Source of the DNA: Flavobacterium franklandianum
Lineage (GTDB): Bacteria > Bacteroidota > Bacteroidia > Flavobacteriales > Flavobacteriaceae
DNA: 64,000 nt
Assembly: GCF_007097365.1 (NCBI RefSeq)
Contig: NZ_VJZR01000006.1
Coordinates: 109,120-173,119 of the forward strand
Direction: 5' to 3'
Under the pieces are notes generated by a model. That model saw only the letters and a list, made by a program, of their open reading frames with translations. It searched no databases and was not told the DNA's origin. This document shows, one piece after another, positions 1-7,760 of the stretch (the stretch's first letter is position 1; each line of letters begins with the position of its first letter). Position numbers and translations under genes: made by a program.

Positions 1-1
1 T

Positions 2-409
2 TTGGCAAGAGAATTGGATTTGCAAAACGAATTCGAAGAAATCAGCATTCAAAACCTAATTCCAGAACATTTACGTGAAGGAAACGTTGCCGATTTCTTG
101 AATAAATTGAAAGAATTCGATCCAATTTATACTAAAATAAAAGAAGATCAAGAACCCAACCACGTGTTGAGATACATTGGTGAATTGTCGGGAGATTTAC
201 AAAACGATAAAGGAAATCTCGAAGTAAAATTAGTTTCCGTACCTTCGGATACCGCTTTGGGTGGATTGAAAGGTTCGGATTCTTTCTTCGAAATTTACAC
301 CGAATCCTACGGAGATAGACCTATTGTAATTCAAGGAGCTGGCGCAGGATCTGCAGTAACAGCGAGAGGCGTTTTCGGAGATTTATTGAGATTGTCGGAG
401 AAAGGGTAA
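2..409 (+). CDS. thrA: Aspartokinase/homoserine dehydrogenase, C-terminal fragment (truncated by window edge)
   Basis: Only the last 135 residues are present; the gene begins before the window. The segment has the end of the homoserine dehydrogenase catalytic domain, including the motif TALGGLKGSDSFFEIYT and the closing stretch VIQGAGAGSAVTARGVFGD, typical of bifunctional ThrA/MetL proteins. The enzyme reduces aspartate semialdehyde to homoserine, the precursor of methionine and threonine. That fits the methionine genes just downstream. Whether the N-terminal aspartokinase domain is present cannot be seen; fusion is assumed from the usual architecture in this group. Confidence 0.85.
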   Translation: MARELDLQNEFEEISIQNLIPEHLREGNVADFLNKLKEFDPIYTKIKEDQEPNHVLRYIGELSGDLQNDKGNLEVKLVSVPSDTALGGLKGSDSFFEIYTESYGDRPIVIQGAGAGSAVTARGVFGDLLRLSEKG

Positions 410-421
410 AAAAAAAGTACT

Positions 422-449
422 CAGTGTTCAGTTTTGAGTGTTCAGTAAA
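422..449 (+). repeat. Heptanucleotide-period tract
   Basis: Four consecutive 7-nt units (cagtgtt, cagtttt, gagtgtt, cagtaaa) lie between the thrA stop and the OsmC gene. This is one of many 7-nt-period tracts in the window. Confidence 0.5.
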
Positions 450-504
450 AAATATAAAATCCGCGTTTGAAATCCGTTTCATCCGCGTCCAAAAAAATAA
501 AAAA

Positions 505-939
505 ATGAAAGTAACATTAGACAGAGTAAACGAAAACTTCCACTTCGAATTGAAAAACGAACGTGGACATATTGTAAATGTAGATGCGCGTCCTGATTTT
601 GGAGGTAATGATATGGGCCCAAGTCCGATGGAATTAATCTTAATGGGTGTAGCAGGTTGCAGCGGAATTGATATGATTTCGATTTTGAAAAAACAACGTC
701 AGGAAATCACCTCTTTCAAAGCAGAAGTAGAGGGAGTTAGGGAAGAAGTTGGCGATGCCAAACCTTTCAAAGATATTCACGTAGTTTTTTATTTGGAAGG
801 AACTATTAAAGAAGACAAAGCTTCGAAAGCAGCACAACTTTCTTTTGAAAAATACTGCTCAGTTGCCAAAACAGTGGAACCAACAGCAACAATACATTAT
901 AAAGTAGTTTTGAATGGAGTGGAATTAGCTAAAATCTAA
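505..939 (+). CDS. OsmC/Ohr family protein
   Basis: This 144-residue protein has the OsmC fold signature: the segment MGPSPMELILMGVAGCSG with Cys52, and a second conserved Cys118 in KYCSVAKTV. In characterised OsmC/Ohr proteins these two cysteines reduce organic hydroperoxides with lipoyl or thiol cofactors. The start at 505 follows an A-rich leader and matches the family N-terminus (MKVTLDRVNENFHFE). The longer reading frame from 424 would translate a repeat-derived spacer. It sits between thrA and the O-succinylhomoserine sulfhydrylase gene, so a role in thiol redox balance is plausible, but this is inferred from position only. Confidence 0.85.
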   Translation: MKVTLDRVNENFHFELKNERGHIVNVDARPDFGGNDMGPSPMELILMGVAGCSGIDMISILKKQRQEITSFKAEVEGVREEVGDAKPFKDIHVVFYLEGTIKEDKASKAAQLSFEKYCSVAKTVEPTATIHYKVVLNGVELAKI

Positions 940-945
940 TTCCAC

Positions 946-962
946 AACTTTAAACTTTAAAC
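946..962 (+). repeat. Heptanucleotide-period tract (actttaa units)
   Basis: The short tract repeats actttaa with a 7-nt period just upstream of the sulfhydrylase start at 980. The same unit recurs near 18930, 27415 and 36339. Confidence 0.5.
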
Positions 963-979
963 AATTTTAAACTTTTTAA

Positions 980-2152
980 ATGAACGAACAAGAATTCGGT
1001 TTCGAAACCCAAGCCATACGCACTCAATTAGAGCGCACCCAATATTTAGAGCATTCCGTGCCTTTGTACTTAACTTCTAGTTTTGTATTTGAAGATGCCG
1101 AAGATATGCGTGCCTCATTTGCCGACGAAAAAGATCGAAATATTTATAGCCGTTACAGCAATCCGAATACCAACGAGTTCGTGGATAAAGTATGTCAAAT
1201 GGAAGGCGCAGCAGCTGGTTTTGCTTTTGCATCCGGAATGGCGGCGGTCTATTCGACCTTGGCGGCTTTGTTGAATTCAGGCGATCATATCGTTTCGGCA
1301 GGAAGTGTATTTGGTGCAACACATTCTTTGTTTATTAATTATTTTCCAAAATGGGGAATTGAAACAACCTATTTCGACATCAACAAACCCGAAACTATAG
1401 AAAGTTGTATCAAGCCAAATACCAAGATTCTTTTTGCTGAATCGCCAACCAATCCTGCGGTAGATATTATTGATTTGGAATTGTTGGGAGCTATTGCCAA
1501 AAAGCACAATTTGATTTTGATCATCGACAACTGTTTTGCTACGCCATATTTACAACAACCTATAAAATGGGGAGCGGATTTGGTGATCCATTCAGCTACA
1601 AAGTTAATGGACGGTCAAGGTAGAGTTTTGGGTGGAATTACTGTTGGCGATGCCGAATTGATTCAAAAAATCTATTTGTTTTCTCGATTGACAGGACCAG
1701 CTTTATCGCCGTTTAATGCTTGGGTATTGTCTAAAAGTTTAGAAACTTTGGCGATACGTTTGGACAGACATTGCGAAAATGCAATGAAAGTAGCTGTGTT
1801 TTTAGAACAACATCCGAATGTAAGTTTGGTAAAATATCCGTTCTTGAAATCGCATCCTCAATATGAAATTGCCAAAAAGCAAATGAAATTGGGAGGTAAT
1901 ATTGTGGCATTCGAAATCAAAGGTGGAATTGAAGCAGGAAGAGCGTTTTTGGATAAAATAAAATTATGTTCGTTGTCCCCAAATTTAGGAGATACTAGAA
2001 CTATTGTAACACATCCAGCATCAACAACACACAGTAAATTGTCTGTCGAAGAACGTTTGGCAGTAAGCATTACTGATGGTTTGGTGCGTGTTTCCGTAGG
2101 ATTGGAAACCGTGAAAGATGTAATTGCTGATTTGGAGCAGGCTTTGGGTTAA
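980..2152 (+). CDS. metZ: O-succinylhomoserine sulfhydrylase (Cys/Met metabolism PLP enzyme)
   Basis: This 390-residue fold-type I PLP enzyme belongs to the Cys/Met metabolism family. The PLP lysine is Lys208 in HSATKLMDGQGR, and the DGQGR tail of that motif is typical of O-succinylhomoserine sulfhydrylases (MetZ) rather than cystathionine gamma-synthases. SRYSNPNTNEF (about 57-67) and the late SLGDTRTIV-like stretch (SPNLGDTRTIVTHPAS) are also family motifs. MetZ joins sulfide to an activated homoserine to make homocysteine directly. This links the sulfite reductase downstream with the methionine synthase genes. The acyl group used (succinyl or acetyl) cannot be proven from sequence. Confidence 0.88.
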   Translation: MNEQEFGFETQAIRTQLERTQYLEHSVPLYLTSSFVFEDAEDMRASFADEKDRNIYSRYSNPNTNEFVDKVCQMEGAAAGFAFASGMAAVYSTLAALLNSGDHIVSAGSVFGATHSLFINYFPKWGIETTYFDINKPETIESCIKPNTKILFAESPTNPAVDIIDLELLGAIAKKHNLILIIDNCFATPYLQQPIKWGADLVIHSATKLMDGQGRVLGGITVGDAELIQKIYLFSRLTGPALSPFNAWVLSKSLETLAIRLDRHCENAMKVAVFLEQHPNVSLVKYPFLKSHPQYEIAKKQMKLGGNIVAFEIKGGIEAGRAFLDKIKLCSLSPNLGDTRTIVTHPASTTHSKLSVEERLAVSITDGLVRVSVGLETVKDVIADLEQALG

Positions 2153-2183
2153 AATTTATAATTATTGATTCATATATAAATAG

Positions 2184-2204
2184 CCCACGGTTTTTGATCG
2201 TGGG
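2184..2204 (+). terminator. Possible hairpin after metZ
   Basis: The inverted repeat CCCACG/CGTGGG has a 9-nt loop. It lies 31 bp after the metZ stop and is followed only by a weak T-rich stretch. It may end metZ transcription. Confidence 0.4.
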
Positions 2205-2243
2205 TTATGTGTTAAATTTCAGATTAATTATTTTATACTAAAT

Positions 2244-2894
2244 ATGATAGAAGAATTCATAACATTTCAAAAATTTAATGATCAAAATTCTGCCTCTGAA
2301 TTGGGGGATTTTTTCAAAGAAAAAAAACTAGAATATGTACTTGAGGATAATTCATTGAGTTTTGATCCCACTTTTGCAAATAATGGATTTGGTAAAGAAT
2401 TTTGTATCAAGCTCAAGAAAAGTGATTTTGAAAAAGGAAACGCATTTTTAAATGAAAAGGCAGAAAAAGAAATTGTTGAAATAGACAATGATTACTATCT
2501 ATTAAGTTTTACAGATAAGGAATTATTTGAATTAATCGCAGCGAGTGATGAATGGAACCCATTTGATGTTTCTTTAGCTGAAAGATTATTAAAAGAAAGA
2601 GGAAAAGAAGTTACTCAAGAGGAAATAGAAAAAATAAAGACTAATAGAATATTTGAACTTTCAAAACCAGAAAAAAGTCAAAGAACTTATATTATTATTG
2701 GTTATATTACTGCAATTTTTGGTGGTTTTCTAGGTATATTTATTGGTTGGCACTTGTTGACATTCAAAAAAACATTACCAAATGGAAATAGAATTTATGT
2801 TTATTCCAATAATGATAGAAAACAAGGGAATCGTATTTTGATAATAGGTGGAATTTTTTTAGTAATTTGGCTATTATATAGGTTTCTAAAATAA
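2244..2894 (+). CDS. Hypothetical membrane protein with DUF2007-like N-terminus
   Basis: This 216-residue protein is not a recognised enzyme. Residues 1-75 (ITFQKFNDQNSASELGDFF... KSDFEKGNAFL) resemble the small DUF2007 'putative signal transducing' domain, with the typical pattern of a short alpha-beta unit ending in a 'DFEKA' element. Two hydrophobic segments follow, about 148-170 (TYIIIGYITAIFGGFLGIFIGW) and 197-214, separated by a short Asn/Arg-rich loop. It is AT-rich, stands alone between metZ and the Rrf2 gene, and shows no link to sulfur metabolism beyond position. Confidence 0.6.
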   Translation: MIEEFITFQKFNDQNSASELGDFFKEKKLEYVLEDNSLSFDPTFANNGFGKEFCIKLKKSDFEKGNAFLNEKAEKEIVEIDNDYYLLSFTDKELFELIAASDEWNPFDVSLAERLLKERGKEVTQEEIEKIKTNRIFELSKPEKSQRTYIIIGYITAIFGGFLGIFIGWHLLTFKKTLPNGNRIYVYSNNDRKQGNRILIIGGIFLVIWLLYRFLK

Positions 2895-2910
2895 TTCAAT
2901 TCTTAAAAAA

Positions 2911-3321
2911 ATGCTCTCAAAGAAAACAAAATACGGAATCAAAGCACTGACTTTTTTAGCTCGCCAGAAAGACAATACGCCAGTGCAAATAGCTGAAATT
3001 GCCAAAGCGGAACATATTTCGCTAAAATTTTTAGAAAGTATTTTGTTGCTCCTGCGTCATTCCGGCTTTTTGGGTGCCAAAAAAGGAAAAGGGGGAGGAT
3101 ACTATTTGATCAAAGAGCCCAAAGATATTAATATGGCTAAAGTCTATCGCATTCTCGAAGGCCCAATTGCTTTGTTGCCTTGTGCCAGTCACAACTTCTA
3201 CGAAAAATGCGACGATTGTACCGATGAATCTTTGTGCGCCGTTCGCAAACTAATGATGGAAGTTCGCGACAACACCTTGATGATTCTAGAAAACAACTCC
3301 CTCGCTGACATTGCATTTTAA
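2911..3321 (+). CDS. Rrf2 family transcriptional regulator, four-cysteine type
   Basis: This 136-residue protein has the Rrf2 winged helix: MLSKKTKYGIKALTFLA at the N-terminus, then the helix EIAKAEHISLKFLESIL and the wing GAKKGKGGGYYL (about 55-66). The sensor loop holds Cys91, Cys100, Cys103 and Cys109. IscR/NsrR-type members bind Fe-S clusters with three cysteines in this place, whereas CymR-type members lack them. It lies directly upstream of, and co-directional with, the sulfate assimilation genes, with a strong promoter between. A role as the regulator of that cluster, sensing cysteine, sulfide or Fe-S state, is a reasonable inference. Confidence 0.85.
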   Translation: MLSKKTKYGIKALTFLARQKDNTPVQIAEIAKAEHISLKFLESILLLLRHSGFLGAKKGKGGGYYLIKEPKDINMAKVYRILEGPIALLPCASHNFYEKCDDCTDESLCAVRKLMMEVRDNTLMILENNSLADIAF

Positions 3322-3344
3322 TCAACATTTTTTTTGAATATTAT

Positions 3345-3374
3345 TTTGTTATTTAGAATAAATTAGTATTTTTG
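3345..3374 (+). promoter_or_regulatory. Bacteroidetes-type promoter of the sulfate assimilation cluster
   Basis: A -33 TTTG (3345-3348) and a -7 TATTTTTG (3367-3374) are separated by 18 nt. This matches the Flavobacterium consensus TTG-N(17-23)-TAnnTTTG. Transcription would begin near 3380 and read into the TauE gene at 3425. Confidence 0.7.
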
Positions 3375-3383
3375 CATATTAAT

Positions 3384-3398
3384 CTATTAAACCGATAG
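3384..3398 (+). promoter_or_regulatory. Possible Rrf2 operator (CTAT-N7-ATAG)
   Basis: A short inverted repeat CTAT-N7-ATAG lies immediately downstream of the -7 element, where a bound repressor would block initiation. The Rrf2 gene ends only about 60 bp upstream. Assignment as the operator is inference. Confidence 0.3.
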
Positions 3399-3424
3399 GG
3401 TAGTAGATAAAAATATAAAAATTT

Positions 3425-4336
3425 ATGATTAAGAGATTTGTAAAAAATTTTAATGATTCTGTAGGTGTAGCGCAAAATAGTTCGTTCGCCAAGAATCTTT
3501 GGGTTTTTGTTCCAGTGTTTTTGATTTTGGTATTATTAACAGTTTTGATATACAATCATTATGCGGATTTTACGTGGAGTAATTTCGTAGCTGGATTTAA
3601 CCAAGAGTTTTTGGTGTTTTTTGCTATTGGTGTTTTTGCACAATTGGTCGATGGCACTTTAGGAATGGGTTACGGTGCGACTTCTACTTCTTTTTTGTTG
3701 GCTTATGGTGTTCCGCCAGCGGTTAGCAGTACAGGAGTTCACGTTGCCGAAATGTTTACAACAGGAGCATCAGCAGTTTCCCATCATAAATTTGGAAATA
3801 TTAATAAAAAACTGGTAAAACATCTTTTAATTCCTGGCGTTTTAGGATCGATTACAGGAGCGTATTTGTTGTCGGATGTAATAGATGGAGACGTGATCAA
3901 GCCTTTTATAGCAGTATATATGATGATATTAGCTGTCGTTATCATCAAAAAAGCATTAGTAAAGAATATTGTAAAAAAGAAAACCAAAAGATTAGATCTT
4001 TTAGCCTCTTTTGGTGGTTTTATGGATTCTGTTGGCGGTGGTGGTTGGGGGCCAATTGTAACTTCAACCTTGCTAGGACGTGGTAGGGATCCTCGCTACA
4101 CTATTGGTTCTGTAAATGCCGCGGAGTTTGCGGTTTCTTTTGCTAGTGGAGTTACCTTTATGATTTTTGGAGGAATAAGCGGATGGCAAGTAATCATAGG
4201 ATTGATTTTGGGAGGCGTTATAGCTGCTCCTCTTGCTGCTTTTTTGGTGAATAAAATTCAAAGAAAACCAATGATGATTGCTGTAGGAATCTTGATTATT
4301 ATTTTAAGTTTAAGAACTTTGTCTAAATTAATATAA
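3425..4336 (+). CDS. TauE/SafE (TSUP) family membrane transporter
   Basis: This 303-residue, very hydrophobic protein has about eight membrane segments and the two TauE/SafE half-repeats: QLVDGTLGMGYG (about 77-88) and DSVGGGGWGPIVTSTLL (about 201-217). The family moves sulfite, sulfonates, thiosulfate or sulfate across the inner membrane. Being first in the sulfate assimilation cluster, it may bring in sulfate or remove excess sulfite. No CysTWA or SulP transporter is seen nearby, which favours import, but direction cannot be read from sequence. A short cytoplasmic N-terminal extension precedes the first membrane segment. Confidence 0.85.
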   Translation: MIKRFVKNFNDSVGVAQNSSFAKNLWVFVPVFLILVLLTVLIYNHYADFTWSNFVAGFNQEFLVFFAIGVFAQLVDGTLGMGYGATSTSFLLAYGVPPAVSSTGVHVAEMFTTGASAVSHHKFGNINKKLVKHLLIPGVLGSITGAYLLSDVIDGDVIKPFIAVYMMILAVVIIKKALVKNIVKKKTKRLDLLASFGGFMDSVGGGGWGPIVTSTLLGRGRDPRYTIGSVNAAEFAVSFASGVTFMIFGGISGWQVIIGLILGGVIAAPLAAFLVNKIQRKPMMIAVGILIIILSLRTLSKLI

Positions 4337-4345
4337 ATCCACTTT

Positions 4346-4379
4346 TCTCCCTCTCCTTTGGAGAGGGTTGGGGTGAGGA
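4346..4379 (+). repeat. GC-rich palindromic repeat, single arm
   Basis: A palindrome built on CCCTCTCCTTTGGAGAGGG is followed by a ttggggtgagga tail, in the 56-bp gap before cysH. It is a copy of the GC-rich family found at 6187-6345, 7596-7746, 10630-10756, 11398-11433 and 37950-37986. Confidence 0.8.
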
Positions 4380-4392
4380 AAAAATTATTATA

Positions 4393-5094
4393 ATGAGTGT
4401 ATCAATAGTAAATACTTTATTAGAAAAAACCAAAGGATTTTCCATCGAAGAAACTTTAGCTTTTATAGCGACTGAATATCAAGGGAAAGTTGTTTTTTCA
4501 ACTTCTTTCGGACAGGAAGACCAAGTAATTACGGCTTTAATTGCCAAAAACGATTTGCCAATAACCATTTTTACTTTGGACACAGGGCGTTTGTTTCAGG
4601 AAACCTACGATGTTTTTCATAAAACGTTGAAAAAGTATAAAAAAGAAATAAAAGTCTTTTTCCCAGAAGCTGTTTCGGTTGAAAAATTATTGGAGACCAA
4701 AGGGCCAAACAGTTTTTACGATTCAGTCGAAAACCGAAAAGAATGTTGTTTTATTCGAAAAGTAGCGCCTTTGACTAAAGCTTTGAAAGGAAATGCCATT
4801 TGGATTACTGGTTTAAGAGCCGAACAATCCGAAAATAGAAATAGTTTGGATTTGTTTGAATACGATGCTCATTTTGATATCATCAAATTCAATCCATTAT
4901 TAAAATGGACTTTAGAAGAGGTTCAAAAATATATTGATGATAATAATGTACCACAAAATGCTTTGCACAAACAAGGATTTGTTAGCATTGGTTGTGCACC
5001 TTGTACCAGAACAATTGCCGAGGGAGAAGACATAAGAGCTGGAAGATGGTGGTGGGAATCTAGTCATAAAGAATGCGGTTTGCACCAGAAATAG
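4393..5094 (+). CDS. cysH: Adenylyl-sulfate (APS) reductase, [4Fe-4S] type
   Basis: This 233-residue protein of the PAPS/APS reductase family reduces activated sulfate to sulfite with thioredoxin or glutaredoxin as donor. The nucleotide-binding SFGQED is at about 38-43. The cluster-binding pairs Cys118-Cys119 and Cys201-x2-Cys204 are present, which marks the APS-using form with a [4Fe-4S] cluster. The catalytic cysteine is Cys228 in the C-terminal ECGLH. This agrees with the lack of any APS kinase domain in the neighbouring CysN. It lies between the TauE gene and cysD. Confidence 0.92.
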   Translation: MSVSIVNTLLEKTKGFSIEETLAFIATEYQGKVVFSTSFGQEDQVITALIAKNDLPITIFTLDTGRLFQETYDVFHKTLKKYKKEIKVFFPEAVSVEKLLETKGPNSFYDSVENRKECCFIRKVAPLTKALKGNAIWITGLRAEQSENRNSLDLFEYDAHFDIIKFNPLLKWTLEEVQKYIDDNNVPQNALHKQGFVSIGCAPCTRTIAEGEDIRAGRWWWESSHKECGLHQK

Positions 5095-5134
5095 AGAATA
5101 GAATAAAGAGGTTGGAATTTAGAAGTTCAGTTCC

Positions 5135-5265
5135 GTAGGAACGATTCATTTTGTAGCAACGGATTTCAATCCGTTGAAATGTAGGAACGATTCATTTTGT
5201 AGCAACGGATTTCAATCCGTTGAAATGTAGGAACAAATTATAGCAACGGATTTTAATCCGTTGAA
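5135..5265 (+). repeat. Three tandem 46-bp palindromic units
   Basis: Units start at 5135, 5181 and 5227, an exact 46-nt period for the first two; the third is shortened. Each carries the palindrome caacggatttcaatccgttg plus a gtaggaac half. Related copies lie at 15975-16021 and 16138-16185. They fill the gap between cysH and cysD. Confidence 0.9.
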
Positions 5266-5283
5266 TTAAATTAAAAATAAAAT

Positions 5284-6183
5284 ATGAGTACATTATTAAA
5301 AACAAATGCTTTAGAAAGCGAAGCGATTTACATATTTAGAGAAGTAATATCTCAATTTGAAAAACCAGTTCTGCTCTTTTCTGGAGGAAAAGATTCGATT
5401 ACATTGGTGCGTTTGGCGCAAAAAGCATTCTTTCCAGCAAAGATTCCTTTTCCATTGTTGCACGTTGATACTGGGCATAATTTTCCTGAAACCATCGAAT
5501 TTAGAGATAGATTAGTGGCTGAATTAGGATTAGAATTAATCGTTCGTAACGTTCAAGATTCCATCAATGAAGGAAAAGTAATTGAAGAAACAGGTCGTTA
5601 TTCAAGCCGAAATATGTTGCAAACGACAACACTTTTAGACGCCATTGAAGAATTCAAATTTGATGCTTGTATTGGTGGTGCTCGTCGTGACGAAGAAAAA
5701 GCTAGAGCTAAAGAACGTATTTTCTCTGTTCGTGATGATTTTGGTCAATGGGACGAAAAAAATCAACGTCCAGAATTATTCGATTTATTGAACGGGAAAA
5801 TTGAGAATGGGCAAAACGTTCGTGTTTTTCCAATTTCAAACTGGACTGAATTAGACGTTTGGAGTTATATTGAACAAGAAAAAATTGAAATTCCATCCAT
5901 TTATTTTTCACACAAAAGAAAAGTTTTCATAAGAGACGGTATGATTTGGTCACATTCTCCTTTTGTTTACCAAGAAGAAGATGAAGCAATCGAAGAAAGA
6001 ATTGTGCGTTTTAGAACTGTTGGAGACATGAGTTGTACGGCCGCTGTTGATTCTTATGCAGCAACAATTGCAGAAGTAGTTGGCGAAATCAGAACTTCGA
6101 CAATCTCCGAAAGAGGTGCCAGAATCGATGACAAACGATCGGAAGCCGCAATGGAAAAAAGAAAACAACAAGGATACTTTTAA
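5284..6183 (+). CDS. cysD: Sulfate adenylyltransferase small subunit
   Basis: This 299-residue member of the PP-loop ATP pyrophosphatase family has the loop SGGKDS at 33-38 and the LHVDTGHNFPE motif at about 59-69. The C-terminus ends in the EKRKQQGYF typical of CysD. With CysN it forms ATP sulfurylase, which makes APS from sulfate and ATP. It is separated from cysN by a paired GC-rich repeat rather than by the usual short gap. Length is normal for the family. Confidence 0.95.
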   Translation: MSTLLKTNALESEAIYIFREVISQFEKPVLLFSGGKDSITLVRLAQKAFFPAKIPFPLLHVDTGHNFPETIEFRDRLVAELGLELIVRNVQDSINEGKVIEETGRYSSRNMLQTTTLLDAIEEFKFDACIGGARRDEEKARAKERIFSVRDDFGQWDEKNQRPELFDLLNGKIENGQNVRVFPISNWTELDVWSYIEQEKIEIPSIYFSHKRKVFIRDGMIWSHSPFVYQEEDEAIEERIVRFRTVGDMSCTAAVDSYAATIAEVVGEIRTSTISERGARIDDKRSEAAMEKRKQQGYF

Positions 6184-6186
6184 AAT

Positions 6187-6345
6187 CCCTACCCAGCCCT
6201 CCCCGAAGGGGAGGGAGTTGAAACTGGATCAGTGTTGGTTTTGAGTTTTTGGAAAACAAAGTAGAAAATAAAAAGAGAAATATTAATTTATAAAAATATA
6301 CCAGACTCGTCTCCCTCCCCTTCGGGGAGGGTCGGGCTGGGGAAA
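6187..6345 (+). repeat. Paired GC-rich palindromic element, copy 1
   Basis: Two inverted GC-rich palindromes (6187-6217 and 6306-6345) flank an AT-rich middle. They are cores of the form CCCTCCCC-nnn-GGGGAGGG with ccagccc or gggctggg tails pointing outwards. The middle contains 'gttttgag...ttggaaa' and 'ataccagactcgtc', shared with the copy at 7596-7746, so the whole ~155-bp unit is a repeat. Confidence 0.85.
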
Positions 6346-6350
6346 AAGAT

Positions 6351-7595
6351 ATGGAAGTTTTAAAAATAGCAACAGCAGGAAGTGTAGATGACGGAAAGAG
6401 CACATTAATCGGAAGATTATTATACGATACAAAATCGTTGACAACTGATAAAATTGAAGCAATAGAAAGAAGTAGCAAGCAAAAAGGATACGACTACCTA
6501 GATTTTTCCTTGGCTACTGATGGTTTGGTTGCCGAGCGTGAACAAGGAATTACGATAGACGTAGCACACATTTATTTTTCGACAGCGAAGAAAAGTTACA
6601 TCATTGCCGATACGCCAGGTCATGTTGAATATACCAGAAATATGGTTACTGGAGCTTCGACTTCACAAGTTTCTATTATTTTGATTGATGCTCGAAAAGG
6701 CGTTATTGAGCAAACCTATCGTCACTTTTTTATCAATAATTTATTGAGAGTAAAAGAAGTGATTGTTGCGGTAAACAAAATGGATTTGGTTGATTATTCG
6801 GAAGAAGTGTACAACAAAATCAAAGCCGATTTTCAAGCATTAAATGCAAAAAGTACGTTCAAAGAACAAGTTGTAAGTTACATTCCGTTAAGTGCTATCA
6901 ACGGTGGAAATGTGGTGGACAAATCCGAAAATATGCCTTGGTACACCGGACAAACGGTTTTGGAACATTTAGAAGGTTTGGAGCCGAAAGATGTTTTCGA
7001 AAAAGGAAAAGTTCGTTTCCCGGTTCAAACGGTGATTCGCCCAAAAACCGAAGACTACCACGATTTTAGAGGATATGCCGGAAAATTATACGGCAATAAT
7101 ATCAAAGTGGGCGATGCTGTAACGGTACTTCCTTCATTGACCGAATCTAAAGTTTCTAAAATTCACTTTTTCGAACAACAATTTGACGAAGCCACAGCAG
7201 GTTCTTCTGTTGTTTTAGAGTTGGAGAATGACATCAATGTAACTCGTGGCGATATGATTGTAAAATCGGGAGAATTGCCAAGAGTCGAAAAAGATATTGA
7301 AACCACAATTTGCTGGATGGACAGTAAAAAATTGGTTGCAGGAACAAAATATATTGTTCAGCACAATACAAATCGTGTTTTGGCAAAAATTGATGCTGTA
7401 AAAAACACAATTTCTACTGATTATTCAGGAACAAAAGAAGCAACTCAATTAGCCATTAACGAAATTGGTGAAGTGACTATAAAATTGAGCAAGCCATTAT
7501 ATTTTGATGCTTACACCGAAAACAAATCAAATGGAGCGTTTATCTTGATTGATGTAGCGACCAATACAACCGCAGGAGTTGGATTTATTAAATAG
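6351..7595 (+). CDS. cysN: Sulfate adenylyltransferase large subunit (GTPase)
   Basis: This 414-residue translation-factor-type GTPase has the P-loop GSVDDGKST at 10-18, DTPGH (G3) and NKMD (G4), followed by two beta-barrel domains. It couples GTP hydrolysis to APS formation by CysD. At 414 residues it lacks a fused C-terminal APS kinase (CysC), and none occurs in the window, so APS is most likely reduced directly by the CysH at 4393. The start lies only 5 bp after a GC-rich palindrome whose tail supplies the sequence before the ATG. Confidence 0.95.
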   Translation: MEVLKIATAGSVDDGKSTLIGRLLYDTKSLTTDKIEAIERSSKQKGYDYLDFSLATDGLVAEREQGITIDVAHIYFSTAKKSYIIADTPGHVEYTRNMVTGASTSQVSIILIDARKGVIEQTYRHFFINNLLRVKEVIVAVNKMDLVDYSEEVYNKIKADFQALNAKSTFKEQVVSYIPLSAINGGNVVDKSENMPWYTGQTVLEHLEGLEPKDVFEKGKVRFPVQTVIRPKTEDYHDFRGYAGKLYGNNIKVGDAVTVLPSLTESKVSKIHFFEQQFDEATAGSSVVLELENDINVTRGDMIVKSGELPRVEKDIETTICWMDSKKLVAGTKYIVQHNTNRVLAKIDAVKNTISTDYSGTKEATQLAINEIGEVTIKLSKPLYFDAYTENKSNGAFILIDVATNTTAGVGFIK

Positions 7596-7746
7596 TCCCC
7601 TCCCCAGCCCTCCCCGAAGGGGAGGGAGCCAAAACCAGATAAATGTTTGTTTTGAGTTTTGGAAATTAGAATAATAAACAAATATTAAAATTTAAAAACA
7701 TACCAGACTCGTCGCCCCCTCCTTCGGAGGGGGTTGGGGGGAGGAT
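7596..7746 (+). repeat. Paired GC-rich palindromic element, copy 2
   Basis: It has the same layout as 6187-6345: outward palindromes at 7596-7629 and 7706-7746 around an AT-rich middle with the shared 'gttttgagttttggaaa' and 'ataccagactcgtcg' segments. It fills the gap between cysN and the sulfite reductase gene. Confidence 0.85.
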
Positions 7747-7760
7747 AAAAAACAAAAAAT

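Noticed and set aside
424..504. N-terminal 27 residues of the OsmC protein
   Set aside because: They are encoded by a heptad tract and AT-rich spacer; the family N-terminus begins at the ATG at 505.
5135..5265. CRISPR array
   Set aside because: The units are contiguous with no unique spacers, are internally palindromic, and also occur singly at 15975 and 16138. No cas genes are present.
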